NCBI RefSeq assembly: GCF_018881715.1
Contig: NZ_JACVPW010000013.1
Coordinates: 124,001 to 188,000 of the forward strand
Origin: Polynucleobacter parvulilacunae
Lineage (GTDB): Bacteria; Pseudomonadota; Gammaproteobacteria; Burkholderiales; Burkholderiaceae
DNA length: 64,000 bases
Direction of reading: 5' to 3'
Position numbers and translations under genes: made by a program. A model generated the notes under the pieces. That model ran no database searches. It was given only the letters and a program-made list of their open reading frames with translations, and was not told where the DNA came from. Shown piece by piece: positions 1 to 10,356 of the stretch; the first letter of the stretch is position 1, and every line of letters begins with the position of its first letter.

Positions 1-930
<930 letters not shown>

Positions 931-962
931 CAAATCAATATTACAAATTTATATAGAGCGCT

Positions 963-3419
963 ATGCAATTTTCCGAATCTTGGCTTCGTCAGTATGTAAA
1001 CCCATCACTCGATAGTGATGCGCTTGGTCATGCAATGACAATGGCCGGTTTAGAGGTTGAAGAGCAACACTCAGTTGCGCCCGCATTTACGAAAATTGTT
1101 ATCGCTCAAATATTATCGGCCGAGCAACATCCTGATGCTGATCGCTTACGTGTTTGCAAAGTAGATGCTGGCACAGGCCAAGAATTGCAAATCGTTTGCG
1201 GCGCGCCCAATGCACGTGCTGGCATCAAGATTCCATGCGCTATGGTTGGCGCTGAATTGCCACCTGCTGAAGCTGGTGGCAAGCCCTTCATGATTAAGGT
1301 GGGTAAACTGCGTGGCGTAGAAAGCCAAGGCATGTTGTGCTCAGGTCGCGAACTTGGTTTAGGTGATGATCATGAGGGCATCTTAGAGTTGCCTGCAGAT
1401 GCACCAGTTGGAAAAGATATTCGTGAATACCTAGATTTGGATGATCAAATCTTTGTTATTAAGTTAACTCCGAATAAAGCAGATTGCCTGTCATTGATGG
1501 GTATGGCAAGAGAGGTTTCGGCGATTACTGGTGCTGCACTCTGTGCTCCAAAGTGGACTCCACCAGTGGTAAGTATTCAAGATCAGCGCAAAGTGACTGT
1601 TGAGAGCAAGGAACTTTGCGGTCGCTTTGCCGGTCGTGTAATTCGTGGTGTAAATCCACAAGCCAAAACGCCTGAATGGATCGTGCAGCGTTTAACTCGT
1701 GCAGGCCAAAGAAGTATTTCTGCATTGGTAGATCTTTCTAACTATGTCATGTTAGAAATGGGTCAACCTACTCACGTATTTGATATTGATAAGCTGAATG
1801 GTGATATCACTGTACGCTGGGCTAAGCCAGGTGAAACGCTTGAGCTATTGAATGGTCAAACAGTGGCTTTGCAGGGCCCAGACTCTGCAGGCAAGATGCA
1901 AGATGCAGGTGTAGTTGCTGACCAAGCTGGTCCTGTTGCATTGGCCGGCATCATGGGTGGTAATCACTGTGCCGTATCTGACGACACCAAGAATATCTAT
2001 GTTGAAGCAGCTTATTGGCTGCCTTCAGCCATCCAAGGGCGTGCCCGTCGCTTTAATTTCAGTACGGATGCAGCGCATCGCTTTGAGCGTGGCGTTGATC
2101 CGCAAAATACCGTTAATTGCTTAGAGTATCTTAGCGCCTTAATTATTGAGGTTTGTGGTGGCCAAGCGGGCCCGGTAGATGATCAAGTATTAAATGTTCC
2201 AGAGCGTAAGCAAGTCAAGATGCGCTTGGCCAGAGCAGAAAAGGTTATAGGTATTCCACTTACAAGTGAAGTGGTTGCTGATGTATTTAAACGCCTTGGT
2301 TTTGAATTCAAACAAGAGAGCGAAACATTTATCGTTACGCCTCCAAGCTATCGTTTTGATATTGAAATCGAGGAAGATTTGATTGAAGAAGTTGCACGTA
2401 TGTACGGCTTTGAAAATATTCCAGATCAACCTCCAGTAGCCTCATTGAAAATGAGCGCTAAAGCGGAAGCAAAGCGTGGTGTTCATTTATTACGCCAACG
2501 TTTAGCTTTGCAAGGCTATCAAGAGGCAGTGAACTTTGGCTTTACCGATCTTGAAAGTGAAAAGCGTTTAACTGGCGCCACTGAAAAAGACGTCATTGCA
2601 GTGCTAAACCCGATTGCCAGTCAATATGGTGTGATGCGCAGCACTCTATGGGGTGGTTTGCTAAATAACCTCAAGGCTAATTTAAACCGTGGAGCAGGGC
2701 GTGTCCGTTTGTTCGAGACTGGCCGTGTATTCAAGCGTGATACCGCTGTACAAGAAGAAGCAGGCAAAGTAGCTGGCTTTCATCAACCGCAAAAAATTGG
2801 CGGCCTTGCTTACGGCCCCTTCGTGCCTGAGCAATGGGCTAATGCAACACGTGCGGTAGATTTCTTTGATGTGAAGGGTGATCTAGAGCGCGTTTTGGAT
2901 CCTCTCCATTTTCTAACGGAAGCTGCACAGCATCCCGCATTGCATCCAGGCCGCTGTGCTCAGGTTTTATTAAAAGCTGGCAAGAATACTATTTCCATCG
3001 GTTGGATCGGCGAATTGCATCCTGGTTTGCAGCAAGCCTATGAGTTGCCACAAGCACCAGTTCTATTTGAGTTAGATTTAGATCCGATTCGTGAGCTTGG
3101 TTTGCCTGTGCCTGAAGAGTTAAGCAAATTCCCTGCGGTACAACGCGATTTGGCTTTGGTGGTGAAGCAAAGTGTTTCTGCACAATCTTTATTAGATGCA
3201 ATGGCTGCTAGCAAACAAAACTTTGTGCGCAATATTGAACTCTTTGATGAGTTCAAGCCCAAAGCAGGTTCGAGCAGCATGGCGGATGATGAGAAAAGTT
3301 TAGCTTTCCGCGTCACCCTGTTAAACCCTAATGAAACATTGCAAGATCCCCAAATTGATGCAGTAATGGCTGCTTTATTGGGCGCCGTTGAGAAAAAGTG
3401 CGCAGCCCGTTTGCGCTAG
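963..3419 (+). CDS. pheT: Phenylalanine--tRNA ligase beta subunit
   Basis: Beta subunit of phenylalanyl-tRNA synthetase, supplying tRNA binding and the editing site that clears misacylated Tyr-tRNA-Phe. At 818 residues it is full length for bacterial PheT. The order is an EMAP-II-like tRNA-binding domain (about 40-150), the B3/B4 editing domain (about 210-390), B5 (about 405-480), the inactive synthetase-like core, and a C-terminal anticodon-binding FDX-ACB domain starting near SKFPAVQRDLAL (about 725). The ATG at 963 directly follows pheS in the same operon, with only a weak ribosome site. It is followed by ihfA, an order common in Proteobacteria. Confidence 0.97.
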   Translation: MQFSESWLRQYVNPSLDSDALGHAMTMAGLEVEEQHSVAPAFTKIVIAQILSAEQHPDADRLRVCKVDAGTGQELQIVCGAPNARAGIKIPCAMVGAELPPAEAGGKPFMIKVGKLRGVESQGMLCSGRELGLGDDHEGILELPADAPVGKDIREYLDLDDQIFVIKLTPNKADCLSLMGMAREVSAITGAALCAPKWTPPVVSIQDQRKVTVESKELCGRFAGRVIRGVNPQAKTPEWIVQRLTRAGQRSISALVDLSNYVMLEMGQPTHVFDIDKLNGDITVRWAKPGETLELLNGQTVALQGPDSAGKMQDAGVVADQAGPVALAGIMGGNHCAVSDDTKNIYVEAAYWLPSAIQGRARRFNFSTDAAHRFERGVDPQNTVNCLEYLSALIIEVCGGQAGPVDDQVLNVPERKQVKMRLARAEKVIGIPLTSEVVADVFKRLGFEFKQESETFIVTPPSYRFDIEIEEDLIEEVARMYGFENIPDQPPVASLKMSAKAEAKRGVHLLRQRLALQGYQEAVNFGFTDLESEKRLTGATEKDVIAVLNPIASQYGVMRSTLWGGLLNNLKANLNRGAGRVRLFETGRVFKRDTAVQEEAGKVAGFHQPQKIGGLAYGPFVPEQWANATRAVDFFDVKGDLERVLDPLHFLTEAAQHPALHPGRCAQVLLKAGKNTISIGWIGELHPGLQQAYELPQAPVLFELDLDPIRELGLPVPEELSKFPAVQRDLALVVKQSVSAQSLLDAMAASKQNFVRNIELFDEFKPKAGSSSMADDEKSLAFRVTLLNPNETLQDPQIDAVMAALLGAVEKKCAARLR

Positions 3420-3472
3420 GTTTAATATTAGGTATAAATCGAATAATTAATTAGTTACCAAAGAGACAAGCA

Positions 3473-3796
3473 ATGACTGAATTGATTTCTAACGACACCG
3501 TTACCAAAAATGAGCTATCTGAAGCTCTTTTTGATCAAGTGGGCTTAAATAAGCGCGAAGCAAAAGATATGATTGATGCCTTTTTTGATCGCATTGGTCA
3601 ATCGCTTGAGTCTGGTGTTGAAGTCAAGATTTCAGGCTTTGGTAATTTTCAGTTGCGCAATAAATCGGCTCGTCCTGGCCGAAATCCAAAGACAGGTCAA
3701 ATGATTCCGATTGCAGCTAGACGCGTAGTTACTTTTCACGCAAGTCAAAAGCTTAAAGATGTAGTGGAGTCACATGCTCGAGAAAACCGAGTTTGA
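3473..3796 (+). CDS. ihfA: Integration host factor alpha subunit
   Basis: DNA-bending nucleoid protein of the HU/IHF family that acts as a heterodimer with IHF beta in recombination, replication and transcription. The 107-residue length suits IhfA. The family signature GRNPKTGQ in the beta-arm is present near residue 66, followed by the basic PIAARRVV stretch. The N-terminal half holds the helical dimerisation core ([14 protein letters not shown]). The start at 3473 has AAGAGA about 10 bases upstream. It is 53 bp after pheT and overlaps the next gene by 23 bp, matching the widespread pheST-ihfA-merR arrangement. HU alpha is an alternative, but the neighbours favour IhfA. Confidence 0.94.
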   Translation: MTELISNDTVTKNELSEALFDQVGLNKREAKDMIDAFFDRIGQSLESGVEVKISGFGNFQLRNKSARPGRNPKTGQMIPIAARRVVTFHASQKLKDVVESHARENRV

Positions 3797-4124
3797 TGCT
3801 AGCTCAGCACTGCTGAGCTCTCAACTTCCCCCCATACCAGCTAAACGCTATTTCACTATTGGTGAAGTAGCGGATCTTTGCGGTGTTCGTTCACATGTCC
3901 TGCGTTATTGGGAGCAAGAGTTTTCTCAGCTCAGCCCCCAGAAGCGTCGTGGTAATCGTCGCTATTACCAACATCATGAGGTTGTCTTAATTCGCAAGAT
4001 TCGCTCACTTCTATATGAAGAGGGCTTTACGATCAGCGGCGCTCGAAATCGCCTTGAAGAAGCGCGTGGTGACCTGCGTCTTCGTGAAGAATTGCAAGCC
4101 GTTCTGCAGATTCTCTCTAAATAG
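3774..4124 (+). CDS. MerR family transcriptional regulator downstream of ihfA
   Basis: A 116-residue small MerR-type DNA-binding protein. Residues 25-95 hold the winged helix: [13 protein letters not shown] (first helices), [18 protein letters not shown] (wing) and [18 protein letters not shown]. There is no effector-binding domain after the short C-terminal helix, so the inducer, if any, is unknown. Its reading frame starts 23 bp inside the end of ihfA, implying translational coupling. The same small MerR gene sits after ihfA in many Proteobacteria, where its targets are mostly undefined. tRNA-Pro begins 25 bp downstream. Confidence 0.9.
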   Translation: MLEKTEFDASSALLSSQLPPIPAKRYFTIGEVADLCGVRSHVLRYWEQEFSQLSPQKRRGNRRYYQHHEVVLIRKIRSLLYEEGFTISGARNRLEEARGDLRLREELQAVLQILSK

Positions 4125-4149
4125 TTACTGCTACAATTTTGTCTTTCGT

Positions 4150-4226
<77 letters not shown>

Positions 4227-4263
4227 TTCATTTTCAATTTCACTCCATAAAAGCAATACTTCC

Positions 4264-4677
4264 ATGACAAGTACAGATAAATCCATCGAATATTTCGGTC
4301 TCAAGATTCCATTTTTAGCCCACTTAGGTGTGGTTCCTGAATATGCAAAAGATGGTAAATCACGCATTAGCCTAGAAATAAGGCCGGAGTACGAGAACAG
4401 CTTTGGTATTGCTCATGGGGGCGTCATCATGACTCTGTTGGATTTTGCGATGGGGGCAGCCGCCAGAAGCACCACAGACGTTCCTTTAGGGGCTATGACA
4501 ATCGATATGACTGTCAGCTTCCTGCGCCCGAGTATTGGCAAAATAGCGGTGGAAGGCGCCATTCTGAAGTCGGGCAAAACAATTAACTATTGTGAAGCGA
4601 TTGTTTTGAATGAGGCAGGGGAGATAACTGCTAAATCTAGCGGTACATTTATGCTCAGAAAATCAAGCGCACTTTAA
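4264..4677 (+). CDS. PaaI-family hotdog thioesterase
   Basis: A 137-residue single hotdog-fold protein of the PaaI/YbgC-like acyl-CoA thioesterase superfamily, predicted to hydrolyse acyl-CoA thioesters. The active-site pattern is visible at about residues 47-60: N[15 protein letters not shown], where HGG and the following Asp are typical of PaaI. The frame is open far upstream and crosses tRNA-Pro, so the true start is the ATG at 4264, after the tRNA. The strand [12 protein letters not shown] packs the hotdog sheet. The physiological substrate cannot be told from sequence. It is a single gene between the tRNA and an AT-rich spacer. Confidence 0.85.
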   Translation: MTSTDKSIEYFGLKIPFLAHLGVVPEYAKDGKSRISLEIRPEYENSFGIAHGGVIMTLLDFAMGAAARSTTDVPLGAMTIDMTVSFLRPSIGKIAVEGAILKSGKTINYCEAIVLNEAGEITAKSSGTFMLRKSSAL

Positions 4678-4861
4678 TTAAGCATAATATTTATAAAGAT
4701 TATGTCTTTTATTAAACTTAATTGAAATAACACCAATAAATATAGGTAATTAATTCGAATAATATATATTGCTTACCAGATTAGTTTATATATAATCCAA
4801 TGCTAATACGGATTTTATATATTCCGTGTACATAAACCATTATTCGGAGAGTGAAAACAAT
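4678..4861. other. AT-rich spacer upstream of the H-NS-like gene
   Basis: About 184 bases, strikingly AT-rich compared with its neighbours. Apart from the promoter listed separately and a small ACGGA/TCCGT inverted repeat (4808-4827) between it and the start codon, no gene is visible. AT-rich, probably curved DNA upstream of an H-NS-like gene would suit autoregulation by the product, which is inference. Confidence 0.5.
4769..4796 (+). promoter_or_regulatory. Likely sigma-70 promoter of the H-NS-like gene
   Basis: TTGCTT at 4769-4774 and a perfect TATAAT at 4791-4796 are separated by 16 bases. Transcription would start near 4803, giving a leader of about 60 nt before the ATG at 4862. Prediction by eye only. 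Confidence 0.55.
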
Positions 4862-5146
4862 ATGCCTTCTTATAAAGAGCTTTTAGCCCAACGCGAGCAG
4901 TTGGATAAACAGATTAAAGAAGCAATCGCGCTAGAAAAAGCTGATGGCATTGCCAAAGCGAAGCTAATTATCGAGCAATACAACCTTAGCGCTGCTGATT
5001 TGTTTAGTCGTAAAGCGGGAGTTAAGAGTGCTGGCGGCAAGGTTGCCCCCAAATACCGCAATCCATCTACAGGCGAAACCTGGACTGGTCGCGGCAAGGC
5101 GCCAAAGTGGATTGAGGGCAGAGATCGTAGCAGCTATTTGATCTAA
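4862..5146 (+). CDS. H-NS family nucleoid-associated protein
   Basis: A 94-residue small histone-like protein of the H-NS/BpH3-type family, which silences AT-rich DNA. Residues 1-50 form an oligomerising coiled coil (SYKELLAQREQLDKQ). Residues 65-85 hold the DNA-binding loop with YRNP, TWTGRGKAP and KW. An upstream in-frame ATG at 4826 exists, but the ATG at 4862 is preceded by CGGAGAG and gives the canonical N-terminus, so it is preferred. The gene is monocistronic, with its own promoter and a strong terminator at 5175. Burkholderiales usually carry several paralogues, so no specific symbol is given. Confidence 0.93.
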   Translation: MPSYKELLAQREQLDKQIKEAIALEKADGIAKAKLIIEQYNLSAADLFSRKAGVKSAGGKVAPKYRNPSTGETWTGRGKAPKWIEGRDRSSYLI

Positions 5147-5174
5147 GCACTTGTTTTACTTAAGCTTTAATATA

Positions 5175-5200
5175 AAAGGCCGCTATTAGCGGCCTTTATT
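5175..5200 (+). terminator. Rho-independent terminator after the H-NS-like gene
   Basis: Perfect 10-bp stem AAAGGCCGCT/AGCGGCCTTT with a 3-base loop and a short T run. The A run on the 5' side lets it also serve the gene on the opposite strand ending at 5231. Confidence 0.9.
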
Positions 5201-5230
5201 GTTACATCTTCTTAATCCTTGAATTGATCT

Positions 5231-5929
5231 CTAAGCACATTTTCTAGCCAGAGCCTCAATAAAGAGGGGTTCCAAGAGCTCGTGCCTGGCGCCCTGGACC
5301 CAGGATCCCTCTGCCTCAGGATTGGTAGCGGGGTAGCCAATAATGAGTGGATTAAGGTCAATTAGACCGTTTTCAAGCTCCTTTTTGATGCTTTCACTCA
5401 GAGGGTGCTTCCCGCCAGAATTCTCATCCGCCAATGCAACAACACCGGGATGAAGTTTGATGAAGCCTTCATCTACTAGAATAGGTATACGCTGTGTGTC
5501 CTTGTTTTTACTCAAATAATGTATTAAATGAACTTGCTCAACAGGCGGAATAAGAGCATCCAAAAAGATGAGATCAGGGGCGATTGAGACTGCTTTCATT
5601 AAGCCCTCTAGGCTATCCACTGCCATTTCCATGTCTACCTTAAGTTGCCAATCGGCAATGGATTCCATTAATTCTTGGCCATTTTCTGACCTTCTAAATA
5701 TGCCCATAGCTACACAGTTTTGGGTGGTCTTTTGCCGCATAGCTCTTTTTCTGCGTTGCAATTGTTGCTCTAATGAGCTTGCCAATATCCGACGGTGTCC
5801 TCCCCGAGTCTTCCAGGCAATTAATTCACCCAATTCCACCATTTTCTGAACGGTGCCCAAGGAAACTTGTAAAACCTTGGCGCTTTGGCGGGTGCTGAGA
5901 TATTCCGTTTCGGGGGTAATTGATTTCAT
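5231..5929 (-). CDS. Excisionase-type HTH protein with a receiver-like C-terminal domain
   Basis: A 232-residue cytoplasmic regulator. Residues 8-58 form a MerR/excisionase-type HTH (YLSTRQSAKVLQVS, then GTVQKMVELGEL and the wing TRGGHRR). A basic linker (QRRKRAMRQK) leads to a CheY-like region, residues about 70-200, where APDLIFLDALIPP resembles the phospho-acceptor strand of response regulators (Asp in FLDA). The last 40 residues are unassigned. It diverges from the 2-oxoglutarate dehydrogenase operon with about 300 bp between starts, so control of itself or odhA is plausible but unproven. No sensor kinase is nearby. The receiver assignment is tentative; the HTH is clear. Confidence 0.75.
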   Translation of the reverse strand: MKSITPETEYLSTRQSAKVLQVSLGTVQKMVELGELIAWKTRGGHRRILASSLEQQLQRRKRAMRQKTTQNCVAMGIFRRSENGQELMESIADWQLKVDMEMAVDSLEGLMKAVSIAPDLIFLDALIPPVEQVHLIHYLSKNKDTQRIPILVDEGFIKLHPGVVALADENSGGKHPLSESIKKELENGLIDLNPLIIGYPATNPEAEGSWVQGARHELLEPLFIEALARKCA

Positions 5930-6228
5930 ATTTCCCTTAATTTCATTTAATTGTTTGAAGATTTAGAGAATAAAAATCAAAATCATTTGAATCTGTCGGG
6001 AAACCTTTAAAGCGAGGTAGGAAAGTTCTTATTAATTGCTCTAAATAGGGAGATACCCCCAAAACCCCTTAAATCAGGGAAAGCCCTTTATGTATCAATG
6101 GTCATTCGTGTTAAATTACTGTCGTAGTACCGGTATTTGCACAGATCAATTCGTGAAGCGGTATAGCCGTATAGCGGATGGTTTTAACCACAGTTTTTAA
6201 TCGGGAAACCCGATGAAAGGTGAGCATC
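5930..6228 (+). promoter_or_regulatory. odhA leader with candidate sucA RNA motif
   Basis: Non-coding 299 bp between the divergent regulator and odhA. The last 120 bases (about 6110-6228) carry compact hairpins: CGG-tata-CCG-like repeats at 6157-6178, GGTT/AACC at about 6180, and a perfect ATCGGG-AAA-CCCGAT hairpin at 6200-6214 that abuts the ribosome site GAAAGGTGAG (6215-6224). A structured sucA RNA motif is described from 5' UTRs of sucA in Burkholderiales and overlaps the Shine-Dalgarno. The gene, taxon and placement match, but I could not align it to the published consensus, so this remains a candidate cis-regulator. Nothing specific was seen at 5930-6100. Confidence 0.5.
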
Positions 6229-9084
6229 ATGATGCAGGATCAAAGAGATAATTCCTATCTCTTCGGCGGAAACGCCCCATACGTAGAAGAACTCTACGAA
6301 TCCTACTTGCACGATCCAGCTTCCGTAGCTGATCATTGGCGAGATTATTTCGATAACGTGAAACAGATTCCAGCAGTCGACGGTTCATCTCGAACTGACA
6401 TTGCACACGGACCGATTGTTGCTTCATTTGCTGAACGCGCTAAGCAAGGTCCTATCAGAACGATTTCTGATTCGGCTGACTCAGAAATGGGCCGTAAACG
6501 CGTTGCCGTTCAGCAGTTAATTGCCGCGTATCGTAACGTTGGCAATCGCTGGGCTGACTTAGATCCATTAAAGCGGACAGAGCGCCAGGACATTCCTGAG
6601 TTAGATCCCGCTTTCTATGGTTTCACTGATGGCGATATGGATATCGTCTTCAATACAAGTAATACATTCTTCGGTAAGAATGAAATGTCCTTGCGCGACT
6701 TGCTGCAAGCATTGCGCGAAACATATTGCGGCACGATTGGTGTCGAGTTTATGTTTATTGCCGATCAAAAGATTAAGAAGTGGTGGCAAGAGAAGTTGGA
6801 GTCCATTCGCTCAACTCCGCAATTTAATGTGGACGAGAAGCGTCAGATTTTGGACCGTATTACCGCTGCTGAAGGTCTAGAGCGTTACCTCCAGGCTAAG
6901 TATGTAGGTCAAAAGCGCTTTTCCTTAGAGGGTGGCGAGAGCTTTATTGCTTGTATGGACGAGTTGATTCGTGATGCAGGTAATAAAGGCGTTCAAGAGA
7001 TCGTTATTGGTATGGCCCACCGTGGTCGTCTCAACGTATTGGTAAACACCTTGGGCAAAATGCCTAAAGACTTGTTTGCTGAGTTTGAGCACAAAGGCCC
7101 AGAAACATTGCCTGCGGGTGACGTGAAGTATCACCAAGGTTTCTCAAGCGATATTTCTACACCTGGCGGTCCAGTTCACTTGTCATTGGCATTTAACCCA
7201 TCCCATCTAGAAATCGTAAACCCAGTAGTTGAAGGTTCTGCACGAGCTCGTATGGAGCGTCGCGGCGACATGTTGGGCGAGCAAGTAATGCCAGTTTTGG
7301 TTCATGGCGATGCTGCGATTGCAGGTCAGGGCGTAATGCAAGAGACTTTGGCGATGTCTGAGGTCCGTGGTTATTCCACCGGCGGTACAGTCCACATCGT
7401 GATTAACAACCAAATTGGTTTCACAACTTCTGATCCACGTGACTTGCGTTCTAGCTTGTATTGCACGGACATCATGAAGATTGTGGATGCTCCTGTATTG
7501 CACGTGAACGGCGATGATCCTGAAGCGGTAGTTTTAGCTACAAAGTTAGCTCTCGAATTCCGCATGAAGTTTCATAAGGATGTTGCGATTGACATCATTT
7601 GCTTCCGTAAGCTTGGCCACAATGAGCAAGATACGCCTGCAATGACTCAGCCTTTGATGTACAAAATCATTGCTGCGCATCCTGGAACGCGTAAGGTTTA
7701 TGCTGACAGATTAGAAGCGCAAGGCGCATTGCCTGCTGGTACTGGTGACCTGATGGTTAAAGAGTATCGCGCTGCAATGGATGAGGGTAAGCAGACATCT
7801 GATCCAGTATTGAGCAACTTCAAAGGTAAGTTTGCGGTGGATTGGTCTCCATTCTTGAATAAGAAGTGGACTGATGAAGCGGATACAGCGATTCCACTGA
7901 CTGAATGGAAGCGTTTAGCAGAAAAGATTTCTACTATTCCAGAGGGTTTCAAAGCGCATCCATTGGTTGCTAAGGTTTATAACGACCGCGCAGCAATGGG
8001 ACGTGGTGAGGCAAATATTGACTGGGGTATGGGTGAGCACATGGCTTTCGCATCCTTAGTTGCCAGTGGGTACCCAGTTCGCTTGTCTGGTGAAGACAGT
8101 GGACGCGGCACCTTTACCCACCGTCACGCGGTATTGCATGAGCAAAACCGTGAGAAGTGGGATACCGGTACTTACATCGCACTTCAGCATGTCACTAAGG
8201 ATCAGGCGCCGTTTGTGGTGATTGACTCGATTCTTTCTGAAGAAGCTGTACTTGGTTTTGAATACGGCTATGCCGCTGCAGAACCAAATACCTTAACGAT
8301 TTGGGAGGCCCAGTTCGGTGACTTCGCTAACGGCGCACAGGTTGTTATTGACCAGTTCATCGCTTCTGGCGAGGTGAAGTGGGGTCGTGCCAATGGTTTA
8401 GTAATGATGTTGCCGCACGGTTATGAAGGTCAAGGCCCAGAGCATTCTTCTGCACGTCTTGAGCGCTTTATGCAGTTATGCGCTGATACCAATATGCAGG
8501 TGATTCAGCCGACTACCGCAGCTCAAATCTTCCACGTATTGCGTCGTCAGATGATTCGTCAGTTCCGTAAGCCGCTGATCTTGATGACACCAAAATCATT
8601 GCTGCGCAATAAAGAAGCTGCATCACCTTTATCTGAATTTACAAAAGGTGGTTTCCAAACTGTCATTGGTGAGCGTGATGAGTCTATCGACGCTAAACAA
8701 GTCACTCGTTTGGTAATGTGTTCTGGCAAGGTCTATTACGACTTGGTTAAGCAACGTGCCGAGAAGAAGATTGGCGATGTTGCCATTATTCGCTTGGAGC
8801 AGCTGTATCCATTCCCGCACAAAGCAGTGACTACTGAAATGAAGAAATATCCAAAGTTGGAAGATGTGGTGTGGTGTCAGGATGAGCCACAAAACCAAGG
8901 TGCATGGTTCTTTGTACAGCACAACATCTTGGAAAACATGTCTGATGGCATGAAGTTGGGCTATGCAGGCCGTCCTGCATCAGCATCACCAGCTTGTGGT
9001 TATGCCCATCTCCACCAAGAACAGCAGAAGTCATTACTGAATGCGGCATTTGCCAAACTCAAAGGTTACGTGATCACGAAATAA
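6229..9084 (+). CDS. odhA: 2-oxoglutarate dehydrogenase E1 component
   Basis: Thiamine-diphosphate-dependent E1 (SucA) of the 2-oxoglutarate dehydrogenase complex, decarboxylating 2-oxoglutarate in the TCA cycle and passing succinyl to the E2 lipoyl group. With the ATG at 6229 it has 951 residues, close to the family. The N-terminal segment NSYLFGGNAPYVEELY is typical. GMAHRGRLN lies near residue 262 and the ThDP motif GDDPEA...KLGHNE near 427-465. A GTG at 6220 is in frame but lies inside the ribosome site GAAAGGTGAG, so 6229 (or 6232) is the better start. First gene of odhA-odhB-lpdA. Confidence 0.97.
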   Translation: MMQDQRDNSYLFGGNAPYVEELYESYLHDPASVADHWRDYFDNVKQIPAVDGSSRTDIAHGPIVASFAERAKQGPIRTISDSADSEMGRKRVAVQQLIAAYRNVGNRWADLDPLKRTERQDIPELDPAFYGFTDGDMDIVFNTSNTFFGKNEMSLRDLLQALRETYCGTIGVEFMFIADQKIKKWWQEKLESIRSTPQFNVDEKRQILDRITAAEGLERYLQAKYVGQKRFSLEGGESFIACMDELIRDAGNKGVQEIVIGMAHRGRLNVLVNTLGKMPKDLFAEFEHKGPETLPAGDVKYHQGFSSDISTPGGPVHLSLAFNPSHLEIVNPVVEGSARARMERRGDMLGEQVMPVLVHGDAAIAGQGVMQETLAMSEVRGYSTGGTVHIVINNQIGFTTSDPRDLRSSLYCTDIMKIVDAPVLHVNGDDPEAVVLATKLALEFRMKFHKDVAIDIICFRKLGHNEQDTPAMTQPLMYKIIAAHPGTRKVYADRLEAQGALPAGTGDLMVKEYRAAMDEGKQTSDPVLSNFKGKFAVDWSPFLNKKWTDEADTAIPLTEWKRLAEKISTIPEGFKAHPLVAKVYNDRAAMGRGEANIDWGMGEHMAFASLVASGYPVRLSGEDSGRGTFTHRHAVLHEQNREKWDTGTYIALQHVTKDQAPFVVIDSILSEEAVLGFEYGYAAAEPNTLTIWEAQFGDFANGAQVVIDQFIASGEVKWGRANGLVMMLPHGYEGQGPEHSSARLERFMQLCADTNMQVIQPTTAAQIFHVLRRQMIRQFRKPLILMTPKSLLRNKEAASPLSEFTKGGFQTVIGERDESIDAKQVTRLVMCSGKVYYDLVKQRAEKKIGDVAIIRLEQLYPFPHKAVTTEMKKYPKLEDVVWCQDEPQNQGAWFFVQHNILENMSDGMKLGYAGRPASASPACGYAHLHQEQQKSLLNAAFAKLKGYVITK

Positions 9085-9132
9085 TCGTTTTCATCACTAA
9101 ATAAACACACATACATATAAACAGGATTAATC

Positions 9133-10344
9133 ATGGCTATTTTCGAAGTTAAAGTTCCACAACTCTCCGAGTCAGTTGCAGAAGCAACTTTGTTGCAATG
9201 GAAAAAGAAGGTTGGCGACGCTGTAGGTCAAGACGAAATCTTGATCGAAATCGAAACAGATAAAGTGGTTCTCGAAGTTCCGGCACCATCCGCTGGTGTT
9301 TTGACAGAAATCGTTGTTGCTGACGGCGGCACTGTTATTGCTGAGCAGTTGATTGCAAAGATCGACAGCACTGCTGTTGCAGCCGCAGCTCCTGCGGCTG
9401 CCGCACCGGCACCAGCTGCCGCTCCTGCAGCCGCAGCCCCAGCAAAAGCTGCAGCTCCTGCTGCTAAAGCTGGCGCAGCCGCAGCTCCATCAGCAGCAAA
9501 AATTCTGGCTGAGAAGGGTGTCGATGCTGGTCAAGTTGCTGGTTCTGGGCGCGATGGTCGTATCACTAAAGGTGATGCATTAAATGCCTCAGCTGGCGGT
9601 GCTAAGTCTGCTGCATTGCCAAGCGCTCCAATTCCAACTGGCGATCGCCCGGAAGAGCGCGTTCCAATGAGCCGCTTGCGTGCTCGTATTGCTGAGCGTT
9701 TGCTCGAGTCTCAAGCAAACAACGCTATTTTGACTACATTTAATGAAGTCAACATGGGTCCAGTGATTGCTTTGCGTAACAAGTACAAAGATCAATTTGA
9801 AAAGACTCATGGCGTGAAGTTGGGCTTCATGTCTTTCTTCGTAAAAGCAGCTACACACGCTTTGAAGAAATTCCCACTCTTGAACGCTTCTGTTGATGGC
9901 AATGACATCGTTTACCACGGTTACTTTGATATCGGTATCGCTGTGAGCTCACCACGTGGCTTGGTAGTTCCAATTCTGCGTGACGTTGACCAAATGAATT
10001 TGGCTGACATCGAGAAGAAGATTGCTGAGTTTGGTACTAAGGCTCGTGAAGGCAAGTTGTCTATTGAAGAGTTGACTGGCGGTACATTCTCCATCTCTAA
10101 CGGTGGCGTATTCGGCTCCATGCTCTCTACTCCGATCATTAACCCACCGCAATCTGCGATCTTGGGTATCCACGCTACTAAAGACCGTGCTGTAGTTGAA
10201 AACGGTCAAGTAGTTGTTCGCCCAATTAACTACCTCGCTTTGTCGTACGATCACCGCATCATTGACGGCCGTGAGGCTGTGCTTGGTTTAGTTGCAATGA
10301 AGGATGCGTTGGAAGATCCTTCACGTCTTCTCCTTGATTTGTAA
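9133..10344 (+). CDS. odhB: Dihydrolipoyllysine-residue succinyltransferase (E2)
   Basis: Core E2 (SucB) of the 2-oxoglutarate dehydrogenase complex, moving succinyl from lipoyl-lysine to CoA. It has 403 residues: a lipoyl domain (1-75, lipoyl lysine in ETDKVV near 43), an Ala/Pro-rich flexible linker (about 80-118), a peripheral-subunit-binding domain (about 120-152, ending GRITKGDAL) and a trimeric acyltransferase domain with the catalytic DHR...DG motif (His374, Asp378). It lies 48 bp after odhA with AGGA upstream of the ATG. The linker's repetitive GCT/GCA/CCT codons make this stretch low-complexity DNA. Confidence 0.97.
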   Translation: MAIFEVKVPQLSESVAEATLLQWKKKVGDAVGQDEILIEIETDKVVLEVPAPSAGVLTEIVVADGGTVIAEQLIAKIDSTAVAAAAPAAAAPAPAAAPAAAAPAKAAAPAAKAGAAAAPSAAKILAEKGVDAGQVAGSGRDGRITKGDALNASAGGAKSAALPSAPIPTGDRPEERVPMSRLRARIAERLLESQANNAILTTFNEVNMGPVIALRNKYKDQFEKTHGVKLGFMSFFVKAATHALKKFPLLNASVDGNDIVYHGYFDIGIAVSSPRGLVVPILRDVDQMNLADIEKKIAEFGTKAREGKLSIEELTGGTFSISNGGVFGSMLSTPIINPPQSAILGIHATKDRAVVENGQVVVRPINYLALSYDHRIIDGREAVLGLVAMKDALEDPSRLLLDL

Positions 10345-10356
10345 GAAGGGAAGATC

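Noticed and set aside
9370-9490. Low-complexity GCT/GCA/CCT run as a repeat element
   Set aside because: It encodes the expected Ala/Pro linker of the E2 protein.
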